Assembly: GCF_012933465.1 (NCBI RefSeq)
Contig: NZ_JABBND010000002.1
Location: 186,001 to 250,000 of the forward strand
Direction of reading: 5' to 3'
DNA length: 64,000 nucleotides
From: Actinomycetospora sp. TBRC 11914
GTDB lineage: Bacteria > Actinomycetota > Actinomycetes > Mycobacteriales > Pseudonocardiaceae
Shown here: positions 7,860 to 15,142 of the stretch, piece after piece
Layout of the letters: each line of letters opens with the position of its first letter
Numbering within the stretch: position 1 is the first letter of the stretch
Made by a program: the position numbers and the translations under genes
Notes under the pieces: generated by a model
What the model saw: only the letters and a program-made list of their open reading frames with translations
The model's database searches: none
Told to the model about the DNA's origin: nothing

Positions 7860-9197
7860 ATGGCAACGACCAGAGCGGGGACCGACGGGGCGGAGGCGGT
7901 GCTCGACCGCCGGGAGGTGCGCCGGACCTCGCTGGTGAGCCTGCTCGGCTCGACGATCGAGTGGTACGACTTCTTCATCTACGGGACCGCCGCCGCGCTG
8001 GTCCTCAACACCGCGTTCTTCCCGACCGCCGACCCGTTCGTCGGCACGCTCGCGGCGTTCAGCTCGTTCGCGGTCGGGTTCATCGCGCGCCCCGTCGGCG
8101 GGATCATCTGGGGCCACTACGGCGACCGCATCGGCCGCAAGAAGGCCCTGGTCTCCGCGCTGTTCCTCATGGGCGCCTCGACGACGCTGGTGGGTCTGCT
8201 CCCCAGCTACGCGACCATCGGGGTCGCCGCCCCGGTGCTGCTGTTCGTCCTGCGCATCGTGCAGGGCCTCGCGGTGGGCGGGCAGTGGGGCGGCGCCGTC
8301 CTCATCGCCACCGAGTACGCGCCGCCGCACCGCAAGGGCTGGTACGGCAGCTTCCCGCAGCTGGGCGTGCCCATCGCCGTCATCGTCTCCAACGGGATCT
8401 TCCTCGGCCTCGAGGCCGGGCTCGGCGAGGAGGCGTTCACCTCCTGGGGCTGGCGGGTGCCGTTCCTGCTGTCGGTCCTGCTCATCGGGGTCGCGCTCTA
8501 CGCCCAGCTGCGCCTCGAGGACACCCCGGCCTTCCGGCAGGTCCAGGCGCAGGCCGGGGCGCGGCGGCGCTCGCCGGTGATCGAGGTGCTCCGCTCGCAC
8601 CCGAAGCAGGTGCTGCTCGCCGCGGGCTCGTTCATCGCCGTCAACGGCGGCTTCTACATCTACGTCGTCTACGTGCTCTCCTACGGCGCGAAGGCGCTCC
8701 ACCTGCCCGAGTCGGTCCTGCTGATCGGCATCCTGGGGTCGAGCGCGGTCAACCTGGCGGCGATCCCGCTGTTCGCGCTGCTCTCCGACCGTGTCGGGCG
8801 CCGGCCGGTCTACCTCGCGGGCGCGATCGGGACGGTGGTCGCGGCGTTCCCGGTGTTCTGGCTGATCGACACCCGGTCGACGTTCCTGATCTTCCTCGGG
8901 CTGCTGATCGGCGGGGTCGCGAACTCGGCGATGTACGGCCCGCAGGCCGCGTTCTTCGCGGAGCTCTTCAGTGCCGAGGTTCGCTACTCGGGGGCGTCGC
9001 TGGGCTACCAGATCGGCGCCGTCCTGGGCGGCGGGCTCGCCCCGCTCATCGCCGCGTCGCTCTACCAGGCCACCGGGACCTCGGCGTCGACCTCGGCGTA
9101 CCTGCTGGTGATGGGGGTCGTGACGGCGGTCTGTGCGTGGTTGCTGCACGAGACGCACCGGGGCGCTCGGGCTCGTGAGCAGGAGGTGTCGCCCTAG
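7860..9197 (+). CDS. MFS transporter, metabolite:H+ symporter (MHS) type
   Basis: 445 residues; the ATG at 7860 follows GGGGGAAGGA. About 12 membrane spans are predicted. Hallmarks are STIEWYDFFIYGTAAALVLNT in the first span, GHYGDRIGRKK in the first cytoplasmic loop, RIVQGLAVGGQWGGAVLIATEY, and the second-half loop LSDRVGRRP. This is the ShiA/KgtP/ProP-like branch that imports carboxylic acids with protons. Context suggests uptake of the acid handled by the CoA-transferase/UbiD operon, but it could import another organic acid. Confidence 0.9.
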   Translation: MATTRAGTDGAEAVLDRREVRRTSLVSLLGSTIEWYDFFIYGTAAALVLNTAFFPTADPFVGTLAAFSSFAVGFIARPVGGIIWGHYGDRIGRKKALVSALFLMGASTTLVGLLPSYATIGVAAPVLLFVLRIVQGLAVGGQWGGAVLIATEYAPPHRKGWYGSFPQLGVPIAVIVSNGIFLGLEAGLGEEAFTSWGWRVPFLLSVLLIGVALYAQLRLEDTPAFRQVQAQAGARRRSPVIEVLRSHPKQVLLAAGSFIAVNGGFYIYVVYVLSYGAKALHLPESVLLIGILGSSAVNLAAIPLFALLSDRVGRRPVYLAGAIGTVVAAFPVFWLIDTRSTFLIFLGLLIGGVANSAMYGPQAAFFAELFSAEVRYSGASLGYQIGAVLGGGLAPLIAASLYQATGTSASTSAYLLVMGVVTAVCAWLLHETHRGARAREQEVSP

Positions 9198-9241
9198 CGC
9201 CACGTTCTGCTCAGCGGCGCGGAGCGCACCAGGATGACCCC

Positions 9242-10036
9242 GTGGATCTGGAGCTGACCGGGCGGGTCGCGCTGGTGACCGGTGGGAGCCGCGGGCTGGG
9301 CCTGGCGACGGCCCGCCGCCTGCGCGACGAGGGCGCGACGGTGCACCTGTGCGGGCGCGACGCCGGGGCCGGCCGCGCCGCGCTCGACGAGCTGGGCGCG
9401 GGCACCGGCTGGAGCACCTGCGACGTCGCCGACGACGCGGCCGTGGCCGCGATGGTCTCCGACGTCCTCGGCCGGCACGGCCGGCTCGACGTCGTGGTCA
9501 ACAACGCCGGGCGCTTCGGCGGCGGTCCGCTGGCCGGGATCGACGACGCCGGCTGGCGCGACGGCTTCGACACCAAGGTCCTCGGCGCGACCCACACCGT
9601 GCGCCACGCCCGGGACGCGCTCATCGCCTCCGGCCGGGGCCGCGTCGTGAACGTCTCCGGCGTGACCGCGGCTCTGGCGGTGCCGAACGTGGCCGTCACC
9701 GGGGTGGCGAACGCGGCGCTGATCGCGCTCACCGCGTACCAGGCCCAGGACCTGCGGGCGCACGGCGCGACGGTCAACTGCGTCGTGCCCGGCTACACCA
9801 CGAGCGGGGTGTGGCAGGACCGCATCGACGCCCGGGCGGCGGCCGACGGCACCGACGGGCCGACCGCCCGCGCGGCGATCCTCGCCGAGCGTGGGTTCGG
9901 GGCGGGAGCCCGCTGGGGGACCCCCGACGAGCTCGCCGCGGTGGTCGCCTTCCTCGCCTCCGGCCCGGCGAGCTACGTCAGCGGCGCCACCCTCCGGGTC
10001 GACGGGGCGCAGCTCCCCGCCGTCTCCCACCCCTGA
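9242..10036 (+). CDS. SDR-family protein lacking the Ser-Tyr-Lys catalytic triad
   Basis: 264 residues from GTG. The cofactor half is intact: VALVTGGSRGLGLA near residue 10 and VVVNNAG near residue 85. The C-terminal SYVSGATLRVDGAQ is also typical of classical SDRs. The active site is not: the segment that should read S-(12 residues)-YxxxK here has Gly140, Thr153 and Asn157 in those places (VSGVTAALAVPNVAVTGVANAAL). Either this is a non-catalytic NAD(P)-binding protein or it uses other chemistry. It stands alone between the MHS transporter and a convergent operon. Confidence 0.88.
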   Translation: MDLELTGRVALVTGGSRGLGLATARRLRDEGATVHLCGRDAGAGRAALDELGAGTGWSTCDVADDAAVAAMVSDVLGRHGRLDVVVNNAGRFGGGPLAGIDDAGWRDGFDTKVLGATHTVRHARDALIASGRGRVVNVSGVTAALAVPNVAVTGVANAALIALTAYQAQDLRAHGATVNCVVPGYTTSGVWQDRIDARAAADGTDGPTARAAILAERGFGAGARWGTPDELAAVVAFLASGPASYVSGATLRVDGAQLPAVSHP

Positions 10037-10085
10037 CCGGCCCGGCTCACCGCCGGGAACGGCACGTGTCGTCGGCGCCGGTCAG
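10033..10085. terminator. inverted repeat between convergent genes
   Basis: CTGACCGGC at 10033-10041 and GCCGGTCAG at 10077-10085 are perfect inverted copies separated by a 35-base GC-rich loop. It overlaps the stop codons of both convergent genes, so it could stop transcription from both sides. No U-tract follows, so this is tentative. Confidence 0.3.
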
Positions 10086-10495
10086 GAGAGGGTCAGGTGC
10101 GGGAGCGGGAGGCGCTGCGACGGTCCGGCGGCGGGGTCGGGGAGCAGGCGCGGCGGGGCCCACGAGAGCGGGCCGACCGTCGGGTCGGTGAAGGTGAGCT
10201 CCAGGTCGACGGCGAGCGCGGGGACCCCCACCCCGTCCTGGGTGAGGTGCAGGACGAGCTCCCCGGCGAGCTCCCGGGCGGGGAACGCGACGACCTCGAG
10301 GGCGTAGGCCGCGGCCTCCCCGGGCCGCCACGCCTGGTCGGCGCCGAACTCCCCGCCGCTGGCCACGACGACCGGGATCCGCTCGAAGACCGTTGACGTC
10401 AGCGAGACCGACACCGTCGGCCCGGAGGGCTTGGCGGCGTCACCGACGACGGTGAAGGTGACGCGGCCGGCCGTGAGGACGCTCGCGTCCGACAT
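10082..10495 (-). CDS. hypothetical beta-rich protein
   Basis: 137 residues starting at ATG 10495. I do not recognise the family. The sequence alternates short hydrophobic strands (VTFTVVG, TVSVSLTSTVFERIPVVVA, YALEVVAFPA, AVDLELTFTD) and has no Cys, no signal peptide and no membrane segment, consistent with a small cytoplasmic beta-sandwich. It is the last gene of a three-gene unit after the SDR at 10533 and the hydrolase at 11327, all read in one direction, so it may be linked to the same TetR-controlled process. Confidence 0.6.
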   Translation of the reverse strand: MSDASVLTAGRVTFTVVGDAAKPSGPTVSVSLTSTVFERIPVVVASGGEFGADQAWRPGEAAAYALEVVAFPARELAGELVLHLTQDGVGVPALAVDLELTFTDPTVGPLSWAPPRLLPDPAAGPSQRLPLPHLTLS

Positions 10496-10532
10496 GGGAG
10501 ACCTCCGAACGGGGCGGCGCGGTGCTCGCGGC

Positions 10533-11321
10533 TCACAGCGACTGGGTCAGGCCGCCGTCGATGATGACCTCGGTGCCCGTCAGGTTGGGCAGCGTCCCGC
10601 CCGCGAGGAGGGCGACGAGGTCGGCGACCTCCTCGGGGCGGGTGAACCGCCGGGTCGCGGTCCCGGCGACGGCCTGGTCGGCCACGGCCTCGGGGTCGGC
10701 GCCGACCGCGCCGCCCACCACCTCGGCCACGCCGCCGCCGCCGAGCCACAGATCGGTGGCGACCGGGCCGGGGCTCACCGTCGTGACCCGGACGCCGCGG
10801 GGACCGAACTCCTTCGACAGCGACTTGCCGCAGTTGGTCAGGGCGGCCTTCGCCGCGCTGTAGTCGACGACGAGCGGATCGGGCAGCGACGCGTTGACCG
10901 AGCTGACGGTGACGACGGCGGAGGACTCGTGCTCCAGCAGGTGGGGCAGGGCCGCGCGGCATGTCCGGACCGCAACCATCAGATTGGTCTGCCAGGCCGC
11001 CTCCCAGTCGGCGTCGGTGACGGCCAGGAAGCCGTCGACCCGGGGCCGGACCGCGCCGACGTTGTTGACCACCACGTCGATCCCGCCGAACGCGGCGACG
11101 GCCTCGGCGACCAGCTCGGCGGGCGCCTGGGGCCCCGACAGGTCGACCGCGACGGGGTGGACGGGGTACTCGCCGGCGAGGGCCTCGAGCTCCTTGCTGA
11201 TCGTGCGGGAGCCGGCCACCACCGAGGCTCCCTCGCGGGCGAGCGCCGTGGAGACCGCGAGCCCGATGCCGCGCCCGGCGCCGGTGACGACGGCGACCTT
11301 CCCGGACAGTCCGAGGTCCAC
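10533..11321 (-). CDS. SDR-family oxidoreductase
   Basis: 262 residues from GTG 11321. Classical short-chain dehydrogenase: VAVVTGAGRGIGLAVSTAL binds the cofactor, VVVNNVGA is the structural motif, and VTVSSVNASLPDPLVVDYSAAKAAL holds the full catalytic Ser, Tyr and Lys. The C-terminus LTGTEVIIDGGLTQSL is typical. It starts 5 bases after the stop of the hydrolase gene and is clearly co-transcribed with it. The substrate is unknown; the partner hydrolase suggests processing of a small ester or hydroxy compound. Confidence 0.92.
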   Translation of the reverse strand: MDLGLSGKVAVVTGAGRGIGLAVSTALAREGASVVAGSRTISKELEALAGEYPVHPVAVDLSGPQAPAELVAEAVAAFGGIDVVVNNVGAVRPRVDGFLAVTDADWEAAWQTNLMVAVRTCRAALPHLLEHESSAVVTVSSVNASLPDPLVVDYSAAKAALTNCGKSLSKEFGPRGVRVTTVSPGPVATDLWLGGGGVAEVVGGAVGADPEAVADQAVAGTATRRFTRPEEVADLVALLAGGTLPNLTGTEVIIDGGLTQSL

Positions 11322-11326
11322 GGCGC

Positions 11327-12124
11327 TCAGAGCCCCTGCTCGGCGAGCCACGACAGGGACGCGTCGGCGACGTCGCGCCAGCCGTGGTCGATGGTCAGGG
11401 AGTGCCCGCGGTCGGGGAACTCCCGGAGCTCGGTCACGGCGTCGCTGTGGCGGTACTGCTTGAGCGTCGCCTTCGTGACCGCCTCCGGGACCGTGTGGTC
11501 CTGCCCGCCCGTGATCAGCAGGAGCGGGCCGCGCGACGCGTTGCGGGTGTCGACGGCGGCGGGGGACCGGGGGCTGAAGTTCGCCGCGGCGGCCTCGAAG
11601 AGCGGCTTGCCCGGCGCCGGGATGGTCCAGCGCTCGTACAGCGCGTCGGACTCCTCGGGGGCCAGCGTGTTGCCGAAGGCGTACCGGAACTGGTCGGGGG
11701 TCAGGGAGACGGCCCGGTGCCGGTTGGCGGGGTTCTTGAAGACCGGCAACGTCGAGCGCAGCGCCGAGAGGGGCAGCGGCAGCACGCCCTTGATCTGGGC
11801 GGCGTCGATCGCGACGGCGCCGGCGGCGAGGTCGAGCCCGAGCAGCTTCTGGGCGATCATGCCGCCGAAGGAGTGCCCGACGACCACCGGCCGGGTGTCG
11901 AGGCCCGCGATGATCTCGGCGTAGTGGTCGACGACGTCGTCGATGCCGTGGTCGGCGATGCGCTCGGGGGCGGCCCGCGCCTCCTCGACGGTGTCGGGGT
12001 CGCCGGGCCACCCCGGCGCCGAGGCGGTGTAGCCCTTCTCGGAGAAGAGCTCGATCCACGGGGCCCACGAGGTGGCGTGCAGCCAGAGGCCGTGGATGAA
12101 CAGGACGGGGGGTGCGCTGGGCAT
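11327..12124 (-). CDS. alpha/beta hydrolase
   Basis: 265 residues. All parts of the fold are visible: PPVLFIHGLWLHATSW (oxyanion loop), VVVGHSFGGMIAQKL with the nucleophile Ser, LLLITGGQDHTVP with the acidic residue, and DRGHSLTIDHGW with the catalytic His. The cap domain is short. It is the first gene of a unit with the SDR at 10533 and a hypothetical protein, transcribed divergently from a TetR regulator whose likely operator lies in the 75-base gap. Probably an esterase or lactonase. Confidence 0.92.
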   Translation of the reverse strand: MPSAPPVLFIHGLWLHATSWAPWIELFSEKGYTASAPGWPGDPDTVEEARAAPERIADHGIDDVVDHYAEIIAGLDTRPVVVGHSFGGMIAQKLLGLDLAAGAVAIDAAQIKGVLPLPLSALRSTLPVFKNPANRHRAVSLTPDQFRYAFGNTLAPEESDALYERWTIPAPGKPLFEAAAANFSPRSPAAVDTRNASRGPLLLITGGQDHTVPEAVTKATLKQYRHSDAVTELREFPDRGHSLTIDHGWRDVADASLSWLAEQGL

Positions 12125-12141
12125 GAGGGGCTCCTGGGTGA

Positions 12142-12171
12142 ACCGACCGTTCTACCTACCTCGGTGGGAAC
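12142..12171. promoter_or_regulatory. probable TetR operator between hydrolase operon and tetR
   Basis: In the divergent gap, ACCGA at 12142-12146 and TCGGT at 12161-12165 are inverted, with a nested GTTC (12149-12152) and GAAC (12168-12171) pair. The core GACCGTTCT (12145-12153) recurs exactly at 18960-18968 beside the second, homologous TetR gene, and with one change at 19019-19027. This makes a shared repressor site likely. Confidence 0.5.
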
Positions 12172-12199
12172 ATAGCGACGACGCGGAGGGAGGGCAACG

Positions 12200-12784
12200 A
12201 TGGCGGGGCACGGAGCGGGGTCGACGACTCGTCCGTCGGCCGCGAGGGAACGCATCCTCGCTGCGGTGGACCGGTTGTTCTACCGCGAGGGCATCCACGC
12301 GGTCGGGATCCACCGGATCCTCGACGAGGCCCGGGTGACCCGGGTGACGCTCTACCGGCACTTCCCCTCGAAGGACGACCTCATCGTCGCCTATCTCGAC
12401 CAGCGGGCCCTCCGCGGCGAGGAGCAGCTCGAGGAACTGGCCGGCCGCTACGACGACCCGGTCCAGGCGCTGCTCGCGATCGGCAGGCTGCTCGCCGAGG
12501 AAGGGCTCGACGCCGAGTACCGGGGCTGCGCCTTCATCAACGCCGCCGCCGAGTTCGGCGACCCCTCCCACCCGGCCCTCGCGATCGTCAGCCGCCACCG
12601 CGCGTGGGTGCGCCGGCAGACCGCGGGGCTCCTCGTCCGCGCGGGACGCCCGGAGCCCGAGCGGACGGCCGAGGCCCTGTTGATGGTGCGCACCGGCGCC
12701 GTCGTGGGGAACTCCCTCGACCACTCCCCGGACATCGACCAGACGTTCCTGCGCCTGTGGCACGACGTGGTCACCGCGGCCTGA
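12200..12784 (+). CDS. TetR-family regulator (paralogue of the one at 19046)
   Basis: 194 residues, with GGAGGG about 8 bases before the ATG. Residues about 15-62 form the TetR HTH (RERILAAVDRLFYREGIHAVGIHRILDEARVTRVTLYRHFPSKDDLIVAYL, cited in part by its ends RERIL and YLDQR). The ligand domain has a YRGCAFINAAAEFGD segment. The same layout and much of the same sequence recur in the TetR at 19046. It is divergent from the hydrolase-SDR operon, which it probably represses, and lies 35 bases before another SDR gene it may also control. Confidence 0.9.
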   Translation: MAGHGAGSTTRPSAARERILAAVDRLFYREGIHAVGIHRILDEARVTRVTLYRHFPSKDDLIVAYLDQRALRGEEQLEELAGRYDDPVQALLAIGRLLAEEGLDAEYRGCAFINAAAEFGDPSHPALAIVSRHRAWVRRQTAGLLVRAGRPEPERTAEALLMVRTGAVVGNSLDHSPDIDQTFLRLWHDVVTAA

Positions 12785-12819
12785 CACCGTGCGCGAGCCG
12801 GAACCGGGACGATGGCGCG

Positions 12820-13563
12820 ATGGGACGCCACGACGGCCGGGCGGTGCTGATCACCGGCGGGACGAGCGGCATCGGCCTGGCCACCGCGCGACTGCTGGGC
12901 GACGAGGGGGCGCGGGTCGTCGTCACCGGCCACCGGCCCGACTCGCTCGGGGCCGCCCGGGAGGCGCTGGGCCCGGACGCCACGGTGCTGGCCGCCGACG
13001 TGGCCGACCCCGCCGCGCTCGACGCCCTCGCCGTCGCGGTGCGCGACGCCGTGGGCCCGCTCGACCTGCTCTTCCTCAACGCCGGGATCACCGGGTTCGG
13101 CGGGGTCGCCGAGGTGACCGCGCAGGAGTACGACCACCTGTTCGCCGTGAACGTCGGCGGTGTGTACTTCGGAGCGCAGAAGCTCGCGCCGCTGCTGCGC
13201 GACGGGGGCGCGATCGTGGTCACCACCTCGATCGCGGACGTCGAGGGCATCGCCGGCTTCAGCGTGTACGCCGCGACGAAGGCCGCCGTGCGGTCGATGG
13301 TGCGCTCGCTGGCCCGCGAGCTGCTGCCCCGGGGCATCCGGGTCAACGCGGTGAGCCCCGGCCCCGTCGACACCGGCATCATCGAGCGCACCCTGCCCGC
13401 CGACGCGGCCGCGGCCACCCGCGACCAGCTCCGGGCGGGCAACCCGATGCAGCGGTTCGGGCGGCCCGAGGAGGTCGCGGCCGCCGTCGCGTTCCTCGGG
13501 TTCGACGCCACGTTCACCACCGGCGCCGAGCTGGCCGTCGACGGCGGGGCGTCCCAGCTCTGA
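12820..13563 (+). CDS. SDR-family oxidoreductase
   Basis: 247 residues from ATG 12820. Contains VLITGGTSGIGLATARLL for the dinucleotide, LLFLNAGITG in place of the usual NNAG, TTSIADVEGIAGFSVYAATKAAV with the catalytic Ser, Tyr and Lys, and VNAVSPGPVDTGI. It follows the TetR gene after 35 bases in the same direction, so both are probably on one transcript. Family certain, substrate unknown. Confidence 0.9.
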   Translation: MGRHDGRAVLITGGTSGIGLATARLLGDEGARVVVTGHRPDSLGAAREALGPDATVLAADVADPAALDALAVAVRDAVGPLDLLFLNAGITGFGGVAEVTAQEYDHLFAVNVGGVYFGAQKLAPLLRDGGAIVVTTSIADVEGIAGFSVYAATKAAVRSMVRSLARELLPRGIRVNAVSPGPVDTGIIERTLPADAAAATRDQLRAGNPMQRFGRPEEVAAAVAFLGFDATFTTGAELAVDGGASQL

Positions 13564-13654
13564 TGCCTCGCGCGCCGGGCGCGTCGGGCGCACGATGGGG
13601 GCGGGAGCGCGGCCCCGGTGGGGAGCCCGCCCCACCCGCGAGGGGAAGCCTCCG

Positions 13655-14563
13655 ATGAACGTCGTCGTGATCATCGTCGTCGTGGCCGTCCTGCTGGCGA
13701 TCATCGTGTCGTCCATGACGTTCCGCCTGGTCCAGCAGTACGAGCGCGGGGTCGTCCTGCGCTTCGGCCGGCTGTTGCCCGCCGTCCGCCAGCCGGGACT
13801 GCGGGCGATCGTCCCCGTGGCCGACCGGATGCGGAAGGTGTCGATCCAGACCGTGGTGCTCGACGTGCCCTCGCAGGGCACGATCACCCGGGACAACGTG
13901 ACGATCGGGGTCGACGCCGTCGTCTACTTCCGCGTCGACGACCCGGTCCGCGCCGTGATCAACGTGGAGAGCTACGTGCAGGCGACCTCGCAGGTCGCCC
14001 AGACCTCGCTGCGGTCGGTGATCGGCCGCTCCGACCTGGACACCCTGCTCTCCGACCGGGCGCGGATCAACGCGGAGCTGCGGGACGTCATCGACGCCCC
14101 GACCGAGGACTGGGGCATCGTCGTCGAGCGCGTGGAGATCAAGGACATCTCGCTGCCCGAGGGCATGCGCCGCTCGATGTCGCGTCAGGCCGAGGCGGAG
14201 CGGGACCGGCGGGCGCGGGTCATCGCCGCGGACGGCGAGCTGCAGGCCTCGAGCAAGCTCTCCGAGGCCGCGGAGACGATGAGCGGGACGCCGGGGGCGC
14301 TGCAGCTGCGGTTGCTGCAGACCGTGACCGACGTGGCCGCGGAGAAGAACAGCACCCTGGTCATGCCGTTCCCCGTCGAGCTGCTGCGCTTCTTCGAGCG
14401 GGTCACCGACCGCACCCCGGACCGCGCCGTGCCGGCGGCGGACCAGGTGCCGGAGAGGGCGCCGGGGGAAGCGATCGGGGAGGCGCCGGAGGTCGGGGAA
14501 CCGTCGCTCACCACAGCCGACCCGGCAGATCGTCGATCAGCTCCGCCAATTCCTCCCGGCTGA
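13655..14563 (+). CDS. SPFH/band-7 (stomatin-like) membrane protein
   Basis: 302 residues, with GAGGGGAAG before the ATG. One N-terminal membrane helix (residues about 2-24) is followed by the band-7 domain: VQQYERGVVLRFGRLLPAVRQPGLRAIVPVADRMRKV, TRDNVTIGVDAVVYFRVDDP, and SLRSVIGRSDLDTLLSDRARIN. The C-terminal tail after about residue 250 is Pro/Glu rich. Slipins form ring-like assemblies on membranes and often partner with an NfeD protease, but no nfeD gene is next to it here. The last 56 bases overlap the convergent DUF1707 gene. Confidence 0.92.
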   Translation: MNVVVIIVVVAVLLAIIVSSMTFRLVQQYERGVVLRFGRLLPAVRQPGLRAIVPVADRMRKVSIQTVVLDVPSQGTITRDNVTIGVDAVVYFRVDDPVRAVINVESYVQATSQVAQTSLRSVIGRSDLDTLLSDRARINAELRDVIDAPTEDWGIVVERVEIKDISLPEGMRRSMSRQAEAERDRRARVIAADGELQASSKLSEAAETMSGTPGALQLRLLQTVTDVAAEKNSTLVMPFPVELLRFFERVTDRTPDRAVPAADQVPERAPGEAIGEAPEVGEPSLTTADPADRRSAPPIPPG

Positions 14564-14702
14564 TCGCGGAATAGGTCGCGGCCACCCGCTCGTCGTACTC
14601 GGCGAGGCTCAGGCGGCCGTGCTCGAGGGCGCGGGTCAGCCGTGCGATCACCAGCGCACGCTCCCGATCGGAAGCGCGGACCCCGCGGCGTTCCGCGTCC
14701 AC
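14508..14702 (-). CDS. DUF1707 domain small protein
   Basis: 64 residues. RGVRASDRERALVIARLTRALEHGRLSLAEYDERVAATYSAISREELAELIDDLP, by its ends and spacing, is the DUF1707 module, normally found at the N-terminus of actinobacterial membrane proteins. Here it stands alone. Its end overlaps the convergent stomatin-like gene. The function of the module is not known; it is thought to act in protein contacts near the membrane. Confidence 0.75.
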   Translation of the reverse strand: MDAERRGVRASDRERALVIARLTRALEHGRLSLAEYDERVAATYSAISREELAELIDDLPGRLW

Positions 14703-14767
14703 CCTGCTCGCCGTCCCGTCGTCGGCCCGACACCACCTGCCGGACAGCCTACGAGCCGGGCCGTGCT

Positions 14768-14801
14768 CCCCGGGGCCGCCGGACGACCGGCGGCCCCGGG
14801 G
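14768..14801 (-). terminator. strong hairpin after the DUF6131 gene
   Basis: A perfect 15-bp GC stem (14768-14782 with 14787-14801) closes an ACGA loop. It starts 7 bases beyond the stop of the minus-strand gene at 14809-14964. No U-tract follows, as is usual in high-GC actinobacteria. Confidence 0.65.
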
Positions 14802-14808
14802 TCACGGG

Positions 14809-14964
14809 TCAGAAGTACGTCTTGCGCCCGATCGGCCGACCGACCGCGCCGAGCAGGGTGAGGATCAGGCCGACGATCAGCAGGATCCACCCGATGGTCA
14901 CGATGATGCTGGGCACGGGCGCGACATAGCCCAGGACGATGAGGATGATTCCGAGGACGATCAC
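14809..14964 (-). CDS. small two-helix membrane protein (DUF6131-like)
   Basis: 51 residues from GTG 14964, preceded by GGAGGCAAGAACCC. Two hydrophobic helices (VIVLGIILIVLGYVAPVPSI and IVTIGWILLIVGLILTLLGA, split by a short polar turn) end in VGRPIGRKTYF. The VGRP tail and two-helix plan match the small DUF6131 membrane proteins of actinobacteria. Function unknown. It is transcribed alone and followed by a strong hairpin. Confidence 0.75.
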   Translation of the reverse strand: MIVLGIILIVLGYVAPVPSIIVTIGWILLIVGLILTLLGAVGRPIGRKTYF

Positions 14965-15142
14965 GGGTTCTTGCCTCCGAACGGTCGGGGGAGCGGTTTC
15001 CGGTGCCGGCCCGAATCGTTCTCCCGGGCCGGCCCCGTCACCCCGGAGAACGAGATCGGGGGCGCCGCGGTGCGAGCCGCGGCCTGTTCTCGGCGCGATT
15101 GCGCCACTCGCGCCGACCCGGCCCGCACCCGGCCGAACGAGT

